From Paenibacillus glycanilyticus NBRC 16618 (GTDB taxonomy: Bacteria > Bacillota > Bacilli > Paenibacillales > Paenibacillaceae), in NCBI RefSeq assembly GCF_004000805.1, contig NZ_BILY01000006.1:62001-126000 (forward strand): a DNA stretch of 64,000 nucleotides, given 5' to 3'. Below are positions 17,701-25,900 of the stretch, piece after piece. The number at the start of each line of letters is the position of its first letter. Position 1 is the first letter of the stretch. The notes beneath the pieces were generated by a model. The model searched no databases. It was not told the origin of the DNA and saw only the letters and a program-made list of their open reading frames with translations. A program made the position numbers and the translations under genes.

Positions 17701-18454
17701 CAAAGCATGCGGGAAGCCGGTGCGTTTCCACCATATTTCCACGCTGGGCATTCCGGAGGATTTGGCGTTAAGCGGGCAATGGGAAGAGGTATTAAACGAG
17801 CAGACGTTATGGCCTGATCTGAAGGTAGAGAATCTGTACACGAACAGCAAGATGGAGGCGGAGAAAGCGCTGATGTCCGCGGCCGAGGAAGGGCTGAGCG
17901 TAAACATCTACCGCGCAGGCAATCTGTCCTCCCATTCGGAGAGCGGCCTGTTCCAGCGGAATATCGACAGCAATTCGTTCTACCGCATGCTGAAGGCGAT
18001 GCTGCTGCTCGGCAAGGCGCCAAATGTGCAGTGGGAGGTTGACTTTACCCCAATCGATTATGCCGGTAAATCAATCGTAACGCTTGCGCTGCAGCTGGCT
18101 CACTCGGGACGATTGTTCCATATATGCAATCCGGAGACCATCCCGTATGCCAAATGGGTGGATCTTATCCGCAATTACGGTTATGCCGTAGAGCTTCTGG
18201 AGCCGGATGCTTATACCAAATGGCTGTTTGATTTATCCATTCCGAAAAACGCGGATGGCGTCAAGCTGGCGATTGCCCAGCTGGAAGGGGACGGCGCGAA
18301 GGATTCCGGGTACCGCTACGGATGCGAATACACGTATGAAATTCTGCAGGAGCTTAACGTGACATGCGCCGCGCCGGACAGCCGATTTATGGGGGCTATG
18401 CTGGATCATGCCGTGAAAATCGGTTACTTCCCGAAAGTGTTGGTAACGGCTTGA
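14774..18454 (+). CDS. Stand-alone NRPS-like adenylation / carrier / thioester-reductase protein
   Basis: A 1226-residue protein. Residues ~1-195 resemble only the C-terminal part of a condensation domain; no HHxxxDG motif is present. The adenylation domain (~200-720) shows YTSGSTGRPKG (~370), YGPTE (~516), YKSGDIAKLLPDG and PTGKIDRKG. The carrier motif GGDSLA places the phosphopantetheine on Ser771. A reductase domain from ~855 begins LTGATGYLGAYLL and has the YTNSK active site (Tyr1022, Lys1026). The product should be an amino acid released reductively as an aldehyde or alcohol. By alignment to GrsA by eye, the pocket reads about D-A-W-T-T-A-V-V-C-K, resembling aromatic codes. The ATG at 14774 is chosen for GGAAGGAG 11 nt upstream; an earlier in-frame start exists at 14732. 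Confidence 0.9.
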   Translation: MTEINHHPKVTENLLLFIPLDSSRHSRTYSYLTVEAAFEDRLNAKLQALKDGREQMAAAAFMALLYRLSGETDIMAEWITGGGTPVPLLLSFERKQTFASLKETINNQAAAGAVASPELHFDTRFSCGQPIGTVQELLNWQVLHEGGRWMLRVDYDSSVLVESTIRRYAQYFMALLEAALSDENSLIAAVDILLDTDRAVYDRMNDTSYPYDRTKTIHGMFEQAAAAYPDRIAVSSVYGQLTYKELNERANSTARMLLNRGLGKGDFVTIFMERSLELIVSLLGILKAGGVYVPVDPEHPEDRNRYILSDTASAFILTKSAYEAQAALLCEGVDTVKEIIALDSGMTEVYEGIYNIENGVAPEDLAYIIYTSGSTGRPKGALIAHEGVVNLGETVRVDCGIGPEDVLTQFATYSFDASVWDTIGALFYGAHLYLLSSEERVSVEEFASAIERTGTTIITILPTVFFNQLSAYLSEEGYRKLSGVKLITVAGEALYGEQVRAFQRKFHDAIDIVNVYGPTECTVCTTTFTVRGFIPDEVTSIPIGKPIHNYKVYIVNEENQLCPVNVHGEVYISTVGLAKGYLNQPEKTAEAFIDNPFGEGKIYKSGDIAKLLPDGTVEYVGRRDSQIKIRGHRIEIGEIEDSFSKIPNVQDVAVICKKDTDGQNMLVGYFTTQDGSELPSAVIKRMLGAKLPSYFVPKWIVQLEEMPISPTGKIDRKGLQRFNHMENAAADEGFVPPATAIEQDVAASWQEALRLEQVGRYDDFFSIGGDSLAIIHVLVLLKPQYPELKINDFFTFRTVEALSLRIEQLRAEQSQGEESSAKRATGPIVPLNEEPPIPERGTEWTTHGEYVEPKAFLLTGATGYLGAYLLHELLEQSDAKVYCLVRPGIDSGLARIQAHMEYFFGQAGKERIEERVIAVEGDLEQEDLGISAETRQELLGTLDAIIHSAADVRHFGEEEQFAKTNIAGTLALIHLAKACGKPVRFHHISTLGIPEDLALSGQWEEVLNEQTLWPDLKVENLYTNSKMEAEKALMSAAEEGLSVNIYRAGNLSSHSESGLFQRNIDSNSFYRMLKAMLLLGKAPNVQWEVDFTPIDYAGKSIVTLALQLAHSGRLFHICNPETIPYAKWVDLIRNYGYAVELLEPDAYTKWLFDLSIPKNADGVKLAIAQLEGDGAKDSGYRYGCEYTYEILQELNVTCAAPDSRFMGAMLDHAVKIGYFPKVLVTA

Positions 18455-18479
18455 TAGGAGGTCATCGAGAGATGACTAT

Positions 18480-18606
18480 CATAATCTCGTACGTTGGAAT
18501 TGTTCCAATAAAAAGCGGCTGACAGGTTAGAACGTAGATGTTGCGTTGGATTTACTCCCGTTTTGTCATTGCTGTATGAAATCCACTGTAGCTCTAATTC
18601 GTTCAT
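18480..18606 (-). repeat. Possible dispersed intergenic repeat remnant
   Basis: Read on the minus strand, one frame of this non-genic stretch gives ATVDFIQQ-stop-QNGSKSNATST, and another gives WNNSNVRDYDSH. Such peptides are familiar to me as translations of a repeat common in Paenibacillus genomes. That is recollection, not a search. No start or ribosome binding site supports a gene. Confidence 0.35.
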
Positions 18607-18626
18607 GTTAACCTGATAAAATATTC

Positions 18627-18658
18627 AAAGGGCGGTCCCGTGAGGGGACTGCCCTTTG
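18627..18658. terminator. Terminator shared by NRPS-like and GH114-like genes
   Basis: A stem of about 13 bp with one G-T pair (18627-18639 with 18645-18657) is AT-rich on both sides. It lies between two convergent genes. Confidence 0.75.
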
Positions 18659-18723
18659 TTTGTTCGGGATGGTTGCCTCCAAGCCCGGGATGTTGTTGCG
18701 GCGGTGGTCATTCAAGCCATGCT

Positions 18724-21700
18724 TTAAGACAACGTATAGCTTAACAACGTTCCGTTTGCGGCCGGAAGCCGGTTCACGGTTGAATCGTTAGTGATGAAGC
18801 CTAGGCGGATGGTGCTGCCCGGCGTTAAACCAAGAGAAGAAAGAGGGACTGCGACTTCAATAACCGTATCGTTGCGGACATACTGGGAGGCGCTGAGCGT
18901 AGAAGCCAGGCTCCAAGTCCAGCTATTGCCCGTTCCGCTGTAGGCGAAAAGGTTCTGATTCTCCAGCAGGGTATCCACGCCGCTTGTTGCCCAGTTCGCG
19001 GGATTATAGCCGGAAGACGCGTTATTATCCGTGTTCAGGTAGAACTGGCTTTTGGCGTTCAAGCCGCTGCCTTGAATAAGCAGATACAGGTTGGTGCCGT
19101 CGTTTTTCGCTTTCATGGCGGTAATGGTGCCGCCTGCGCTGCCGTTTAGTGCCGGGACCGATCCCCAGTCGCTTGCGCTGCCGTCGATTGTTATCGTGGT
19201 AACGGCCTGAGGTGTCGCGCTGACGGCGGTTGATTTGGCGGATTCATTATTGCTTGTATCCACGGCGCTGATCTGGAACGAATAGGAGGTGCCGTTGGTT
19301 AGTCCGGTAGCGGTATAAGTCGTTCCTGTCACGGGGGCCGTATTTAACTTTGTTGTCCCCCGGTAAACGTTGTAGCCCTGCAGATCGGATTCGGCGTTGG
19401 CCGACCAGGTTAACGTGACCTGGCCGCTGCCTGCGGAAGCGGTTAGACCAGCCGGAACGGAAGGCGCTGTCGTATCCGGCGTTGTGCCGCCTCCGCCGGT
19501 TCCGCCGCTGCCAAGCGTATAGCCGGGCAGAACGCCGCTGCTGCCGGGCAGCCGGTTCACCGCCGAGTCGTTGCTGATATAGCCGGCCCGGATGGTGTTT
19601 CCGTTTGCGAGGTTAAGCGTACTCAGCGGGATCGACAGCTCAACGACATTGTTGTTGCGCTGGAACTCGGCGGTGCTAAGCGTACGGACTGACGTCCACG
19701 ACCAGCCTGCGCCGTTGTTGCGGTACACGATATTGTTCTCGATCATGTATTCGGCGCCGCTTTCCGCGCCGGAGGTGTTCCAGCCGGCCGCGTTATAACC
19801 GGTCAGCGGGTTGTTGTCCGTATCGAGGAACAGCTGGCCTTTGACATTCAGGTTATTGCCTTGGACAAGCAGGTACAGCTGACTTGCGGTATTGGACGCC
19901 TTAAGTACCTGCACATCGGAGGTGCCGGAAGCAAGCGCGGGGATTCCGCTCCAGTCCGAGGCTGCTCCGTCGATTGTTATTGTCGCTTGCGTAGTACCGC
20001 TAGGCGTTACGGATACGGCAGAACTCAGCGGAGACTCCTGACCGGCATTGTTCACCGCGGATACCTGGAAGCTGTAGGCCGTGCCGTTTGTTAAACCGGT
20101 ATTGGTGTAAGAAGTTCCGGTTATCGGAGAGCTGTTTACTTTCGTGCCGTTCCGGTACACGTTATACCCCGAGAGGTTCGCTTCCGTATTGGCGGTCCAG
20201 CTTAAGACGGCCTGGCCGTTGCCGGCAGTTGCGGTCAGTCCGGCAGGAGCAGCGGGCGCAACAGGGGCAGCGGGAGTGGCGGATACCGCTGAGCTGAGTG
20301 CCGACTGGACGCCGTTTGCATTCACGGCTGCAACCTGGAAGCTATAGCTGGTGCCGTTTGTCAGACCCGTTGCGGTATAGGATGGGCTGGTCACAAGGGT
20401 GCTGTTAAGCTTGGTGCCGCCGCGATAGACGTTATAGCCTGCCAGATTGGACTCGGAATTCGGGCTCCAGCTTAAGAATACCTGGGCGTTGCCCGGCGAA
20501 GCCGACAGTCCGGTTGGAGCGCTTGGCACGGCAGGCGAGCCCGGAACGGTAAATTTAACAGACGAGCCGCCAAAGTTGGCTGTCCGGAACCACATCCAGA
20601 TATCCTGCCCGGCAAGCGAATCCGGGAAAATATAGTCCGCGTCGAACATCAGCTCAACCGAATTGCCGGTTTGCTTCGCGATTACCGGCCATCCGTTGTT
20701 GCCGACGGTTGTGGACGGGAACTTGAACACGTCGGCTTGCCCGCTTACATGCGGGGCGAGGTACACCTTGTTCATGTTCTCGAAATAGATGCGGGAATCC
20801 GGCGTAATGGGCCAGGCCACGCCTTGCCAGCCGGTTGCTCCTTTTTTGTCGTAATCGAAGTAGAGCATTTCCCCTTGCATGTTTATCGTGGATAAGGCAT
20901 CAATCTTCATCAGGAATTTATCGCCGGCGAACTTGGCGTACACCTTCGTTATGCCTTTGGCATTGCTGCCCGCCGGATCGCTGTAGATTGGCGTTTCGCT
21001 GGCCCAGTCCGAGAACTGCCCGTCGATATTGAAGCCGCCCTGCAGATCGGTCGGATGCATGCCGGCGAGCGAGGAAGAAGGCTGGCCGCTTGCATCCAGC
21101 CAGTTTTTCGCGTCTTGGTACATATTGGTGAAATTGGTGGCACCGCTTACGTCGTAACCCATGTAGTGGCTGTTATTCACGATTTCGTTCATCCATTTGT
21201 TTGTGCTTGCGGAAGGAATCGTAAAGTCGCAGATGATGATGTTGAAGCCGTCCGGCTGATTCGCCTGGGCGTTCATGTAGTCTTTCCAGAAGCCTCCAAA
21301 GTTGTCGCGGCTGCGGTAGGTAGGGGAGGCGGAATTGGTGTTCCAGTTGTCTGCGAATGCCGCGTTCTCGTCATAGAATTTGGAGCCTGACGTGATGTAG
21401 GGGTTGTAATACCAGGATTCGGTCAGGAAAATGTTAATCGCATGCCGATAGCGCTCGGCGAATTGGGAGGTGCCTTCGTCCGGGTTGAAATACCAATAGC
21501 CCCGGTTCGCCGCGACAATCTTGGTCGGGTCAACGGCTTTGACCGCTTCGACCAGCTCAACCATGCCTTTGGCCGTGAAACCGAAGTTGCCGCGCGGACC
21601 CCAGGAGGTGGTTGGGCCTGCGCCGCCGATCGGATCCGGCGTATCGACGGTATCCAGGAACACGCCGTCGTACCCGGCATCATGCTCCAGCTTGTCGGTC

Positions 21701-22542
21701 ATGAAGGTAATAAGCTTCTTCCACGTCGGATCGCCGCCGTTTATATAGCCGCCTCCGTAGGTTTTGTTCTTGTCGGCAACGCCGTCCCCGGATTTCCAAT
21801 ACCCTCCGTACATATAGCGGGAGTCGTTCACCCAGGTTCCTTGCTGATCCAGATACCAAGGCATCAGACCGTTATTGCTCCAGCTGAGCAGATTGCCGGT
21901 AGAGGAGTAGTCGTTCGCAATCGAGATGCCCGCGTAGCTGTTGTAACCGGAATTATAAGTGCCGTCCGGCGTTGCGCCGCCTTCCACGTTTATGTAATTG
22001 CCGGAGCTGTTGTAATTCCAAGGATTAGGACCGTGCAGCGGTCCGCTTGGTCCGCTGTAATCCGCCGGAAGCAGGCCGACGTCCTTGCCGTTCTGAATCG
22101 TCATATCGCCGGTAAAGCCGGTAAATACGCTGGAGGTAGCCAGCTCGCCAACCGACATATAGGCCAGCACGATGACATCGTCGGCCGTACCGAGAATGCC
22201 GTCAACGCCCCGTTTTACTTCGTTAACCTGATTGGGGGTAAACGTCTCGAAGTAGAATTGGTTCTTTGCGACGTTAATGATGCGGATGGTAGGCTCAAGA
22301 ATCACAAGATCGTACGTCTTTAACGTATCAAGCTGAGTCTGGGTTGCGGTATTGGTGCCGTACCAGATCATAACCCGGCTGTATTCGCTGAGACCGGGTA
22401 CTTTGCCGTACAAGGGATCTTTGCCGATGGCGGCGTGTGCGGACGGCGCGAGGCCGGGAGCGCGGAATGTCGGAAACAACAGCAGCAGGACAAGGGATGC
22501 GGTGAGCATTCGGCGAGCCAAACGATGGAAGGCTGTAAGCAA
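18724..22542 (-). CDS. Secreted GH114-like hydrolase with fibronectin III and surface-binding modules
   Basis: A 1272-residue exported protein. The signal peptide runs to ~residue 37 (MLTASLVLLLLFPTF, then SAHA). Residues ~40-490 match the GH114/TM1410-like TIM-barrel, with VLAYMSVGE and the acidic motif GYDGVFLDTVD. GH114 includes endo-alpha-1,4-polygalactosaminidases. Three IDG-x-x-SDW modules (DOMON/CBM9-like) and three fibronectin III domains follow, roughly module, FN3, FN3, module, FN3, module. The TTG at 22542 is chosen because GAGGAG lies 8 nt upstream; the frame reaches back to a GTG at 22599 with no usable site. It is divergent from the SLH protein, which carries the same module. 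A galactosamine-type polymer is the inferred substrate. Confidence 0.83.
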   Translation of the reverse strand: MLTAFHRLARRMLTASLVLLLLFPTFRAPGLAPSAHAAIGKDPLYGKVPGLSEYSRVMIWYGTNTATQTQLDTLKTYDLVILEPTIRIINVAKNQFYFETFTPNQVNEVKRGVDGILGTADDVIVLAYMSVGELATSSVFTGFTGDMTIQNGKDVGLLPADYSGPSGPLHGPNPWNYNSSGNYINVEGGATPDGTYNSGYNSYAGISIANDYSSTGNLLSWSNNGLMPWYLDQQGTWVNDSRYMYGGYWKSGDGVADKNKTYGGGYINGGDPTWKKLITFMTDKLEHDAGYDGVFLDTVDTPDPIGGAGPTTSWGPRGNFGFTAKGMVELVEAVKAVDPTKIVAANRGYWYFNPDEGTSQFAERYRHAINIFLTESWYYNPYITSGSKFYDENAAFADNWNTNSASPTYRSRDNFGGFWKDYMNAQANQPDGFNIIICDFTIPSASTNKWMNEIVNNSHYMGYDVSGATNFTNMYQDAKNWLDASGQPSSSLAGMHPTDLQGGFNIDGQFSDWASETPIYSDPAGSNAKGITKVYAKFAGDKFLMKIDALSTINMQGEMLYFDYDKKGATGWQGVAWPITPDSRIYFENMNKVYLAPHVSGQADVFKFPSTTVGNNGWPVIAKQTGNSVELMFDADYIFPDSLAGQDIWMWFRTANFGGSSVKFTVPGSPAVPSAPTGLSASPGNAQVFLSWSPNSESNLAGYNVYRGGTKLNSTLVTSPSYTATGLTNGTSYSFQVAAVNANGVQSALSSAVSATPAAPVAPAAPAGLTATAGNGQAVLSWTANTEANLSGYNVYRNGTKVNSSPITGTSYTNTGLTNGTAYSFQVSAVNNAGQESPLSSAVSVTPSGTTQATITIDGAASDWSGIPALASGTSDVQVLKASNTASQLYLLVQGNNLNVKGQLFLDTDNNPLTGYNAAGWNTSGAESGAEYMIENNIVYRNNGAGWSWTSVRTLSTAEFQRNNNVVELSIPLSTLNLANGNTIRAGYISNDSAVNRLPGSSGVLPGYTLGSGGTGGGGTTPDTTAPSVPAGLTASAGSGQVTLTWSANAESDLQGYNVYRGTTKLNTAPVTGTTYTATGLTNGTSYSFQISAVDTSNNESAKSTAVSATPQAVTTITIDGSASDWGSVPALNGSAGGTITAMKAKNDGTNLYLLIQGSGLNAKSQFYLNTDNNASSGYNPANWATSGVDTLLENQNLFAYSGTGNSWTWSLASTLSASQYVRNDTVIEVAVPLSSLGLTPGSTIRLGFITNDSTVNRLPAANGTLLSYTLS

Positions 22543-22619
22543 AATAGTCACTCCTCTTTTTTTTGAACTGTATTCCGTCTGAAAATTCGGACAAATCACC
22601 TCCTAAATTCTTGCATAAT

Positions 22620-22630
22620 TTTGGCGCAAA
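22620..22630. promoter_or_regulatory. LacI-type operator, GH114 side
   Basis: TTTGGCGCAAA is one of seven copies between 22.6 and 32.4 kb. It is centred about 50 bp downstream of the predicted start of transcription of the GH114-like gene. Confidence 0.75.
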
Positions 22631-22681
22631 AAATTAAGAAAATTAACAAGACAAATGAAATGCTCATGCACCAACGAGGCC

Positions 22682-22710
22682 ATTATAATCGAGCATTTAC
22701 AGGAATACAA
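22682..22710 (-). promoter_or_regulatory. Sigma-A promoter of GH114-like gene
   Basis: Minus-strand TTGTAT (22705-22710), a 17-bp spacer and a perfect TATAAT (22682-22687). The 5' leader is about 130 nt and contains the operator. Confidence 0.78.
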
Positions 22711-22805
22711 CAAATAAATTCATAGTTTCCCAAGAGACAGGCTCACTGTTTCAACGATTAGTGCCCTTAAAGGATGAAACGATTAATTATTAGTCAGATA
22801 AAATA

Positions 22806-22816
22806 TTTGCCGCAAA
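22806..22816. promoter_or_regulatory. LacI-type operator, SLH-protein side
   Basis: TTTGCCGCAAA, the same motif with the central G changed to C. Its centre lies 32 bp upstream of the -35 box of the SLH-protein promoter. Confidence 0.72.
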
Positions 22817-22842
22817 CAATATAAATATTTTCCTAAAAATGA

Positions 22843-22871
22843 TTGAAATTTGTGTAAATATTTACTAGAAT
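22843..22871 (+). promoter_or_regulatory. Sigma-A promoter of SLH-protein gene
   Basis: TTGAAA (22843-22848), a 17-bp spacer and TAGAAT (22866-22871). Confidence 0.75.
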
Positions 22872-22996
22872 GAGGGGCAACAAGCGTCTAGCGCTTATAC
22901 AAACAAAGGAGGCTGCGATTGGCAGAGCAACGTCTAGGGGAGAGTTCGTCGAGAATCGCTTCAAACGGAAGGACAAACCGAAGGGATGGGGAAACG

Positions 22997-25900
22997 ATGG
23001 GCAAGACGGGGAAAAAGTTAGCGTTAACGGCATTGGCGGCAATGATGGGGGCTCTTCCGGCTGCCGGGCTGCCTGCGACAGCTGCGGAAGCCGGTTCCGG
23101 TGCCTCGCCGCTGTACGGGAATTTCGAGGATTGGAATGGCGGGCACACGAATCAGGCAACGGCTAATAACCGGATGGAATCCATTAAAGCCGTTAATCAG
23201 GACGGCAAGCTTTATGTCATGGCGAAGGGAAGCGGGATGAACCGCGCCAAGACGCTGTACATAAATGCCGATAATAATGCGGCAACGGGAGCGAATATAG
23301 CCGGGTGGAAGGATTCTGGCGGCATTGATTACAAGATCGAAGGCGATGCGGCATATGCGTACGAGAATGGAAATTGGGTGCAGCGGGGACAGGTTGTGCT
23401 GAAGGATAACGACACCGTAGCGGAATACGAGATTGACCTGACGGCGCTTCCGGCTGCCGATCCTGCCGGCAAAATCAAGGTGGGCCTGTTGTCGGAAGGC
23501 TCGATGCTGCCGGAGCTTGGCGAGTTAATGGTCCCTGTGCAGCCTTCCTCCTCCGGCGGCGCGGCGCAAGCGGCTCCTCCGCCTCCAACCAATCTGGCCA
23601 TTGACGGGGATGGTGCCGAATGGGCTGACGTGCCTGAGCTGCTCCGCAGCACGGACGGGAAAACGACGGTGAAGTACGCGGTATCGTCGGATGCCCTGCA
23701 CATGCTGATCGAGGGACGCATCGACAACGGCGAATTCCCGGATTTGTGGGAGCATCTGCTGATCGACGTTGACCGCAAGCCTTCGACCGGCAATGCGATG
23801 TGGGCATGGGCGGGCACGCTGGGCTCGGAATATCTCGTCCAATCCGGTTTTCTCTATGAGGCAAACGGAAGCGGCGGCTGGCAGGAGGCGGCGACCGGAC
23901 TGAGCTATGCCCGTTCCGGAACGGGTGATGCCAAGACGATTGAATGGACGCTGCCTCTTGCCGACCTGCATGCCGGCGACGCAAAGTCGGTTCATGTTGC
24001 TTTTCTAAGCAATAACTATGCCATGCCGGGCCCTGCCGGCGATCCCGCGGAGATTAGCCTCATGGCGAAGCCGCAATTAACGGTGGACGGCGATCCCTCG
24101 GATTGGGCGGGTATTCAGCCACTGACCGTTACGGCGGACGGGCTGACGACGGTGAAAACATACGTGACGGACGACAAGTTATTTGCACTCATTGATGGCC
24201 GAATCGATAATGCCGAGTTCCCTAATCTGTGGGAGCATCTGTTCCTGGATACGGACAAAAATCCTTCCACCGGTACCTCCAGCTGGGCGTGGGCGGGCAA
24301 GCTCGGCGCCGAATACCTGGTTCAGACGGCCATTCTGTACGCCTCGAACGGAAGCGGCGGCTGGGATCAGACGCCTGCGGTATTCCCTTATGTCAGTGCG
24401 GGAACGGGCGATCATAAAGTGATTGAATGGTCCGTGCCGCTTAGCGAGCTTGGGATTACCGATGAGCAGTCCATTCATGCCGGATTCCTGAGCAACAGCT
24501 ATGCCGCGCCAGATGCAAGCGGCGATCCGGCTGTCATCCAGCTCCGCAGCAGCGGTTCTTCAATAACGGTAGACGGGGACGACAGCGATTGGAGCGGGGT
24601 GGAGCTTGGCGCCGCCGCTGGCGGTTCCTCCTATGTGCTGGACGCAGTGCAGGACGAGCGCAAGCTGTACGTCCGGGTGAAGGGCAAGAACCTCGATCTG
24701 CGTAACGTCTATTATCTGAATACGGATGGCGATTCCGCTACGGGAGCGTCAACCGGCTTATGGACGGAGGGAGGCTTCGATTACAAAATCGACCGGGGGA
24801 CGTTGTACGAATACAACCAACAGAATGGCTCCTGGGAGGAGAAGGGTCCGGTTTATCTGGCTGTAACGGACGATGCGATTGAAATCAACGTATACCTGGA
24901 TCAGCTGGGTCTTGATGAACCGGCTCCAATCAAGCTTGGCTATGCTAACCGCGGCATGCTGCAGCTGCCGATGGGCGGCAGCGCGCCGCTGACCGTGGAC
25001 AATACGGCGCGGACGCAGGAGACGGCAGGCGTATTTTACCCGCGCCAAAGCTTTGAGCTGCTGAACAATCCTTTTATGGGATGGGTGGCTTGGGCGAAGG
25101 ATTCTTCCAAAGCGGACGGCACTCCGTATCCGCAGCAGCACAGTCTGGTGTATGCGGGGATTTCGTGGCGGGAGCTGGAGCCGGTAAAAGGGCAGTTCGA
25201 CTGGGCGGGCATCGAGCAGAAATATCAGTTCGCTTATTGGGCTTCGCAGGGCAAACGAATCAATCTGCGGATTGTAATGGATACGCCAACGGCCGATCCG
25301 TCCCATAAGGATATTCCGGACTGGCTGTACGATGAGCTTGCCGCGGAAGGGAATGCCGGCACCTGGTACGATACGCAGGAAGTTGGCTCCGGCTTTAGCC
25401 CGAATTACAACAGCGAGACGCTGCTGGCCGAGCATGAGCGGATGATTGCCAAGGTAGCCGAGCGGTATGACAATGATCCGCGGATTGCTTTCGTGCAATT
25501 GGGAAGCCTGGGTCACTGGGGAGAGTGGCATACGTGGCCAAGCGGCTCCGGCGTGTTTCCGAAGCTGAGTATTTCCGATCAGTACGTTCAGCACTACCTG
25601 GACGCGTTCAAGCATAAGCAGATTGGCATGAGAAAGCCGTTCCCGATCGCAAGCGAGCAGCGGACCGGATTGTTTAACGACGTGTTCGGCATCAAATCCA
25701 GCACGGACGAGTGGGTCGGCTGGACGCAAAACGGCTGGTCGGGCATCGGAGAATTCGTGGATAATCCGGCGGATGCGGCATCTGCGCAAGCGGCTTCGGC
25801 AATGCCGGACTTTTGGAAGTATGCGTACTCCGGCGGAGAGTTTGCCAACGGCAACCCGGAAAGCTGGCTGACCGATGATGCCGTAATGGAATCTTTGCGC

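Noticed and set aside
18424-18606. 60-codon minus-strand frame overlapping the NRPS-like gene end
   Set aside because: No ribosome binding site. It covers the reductase C-terminus and a probable repeat remnant.
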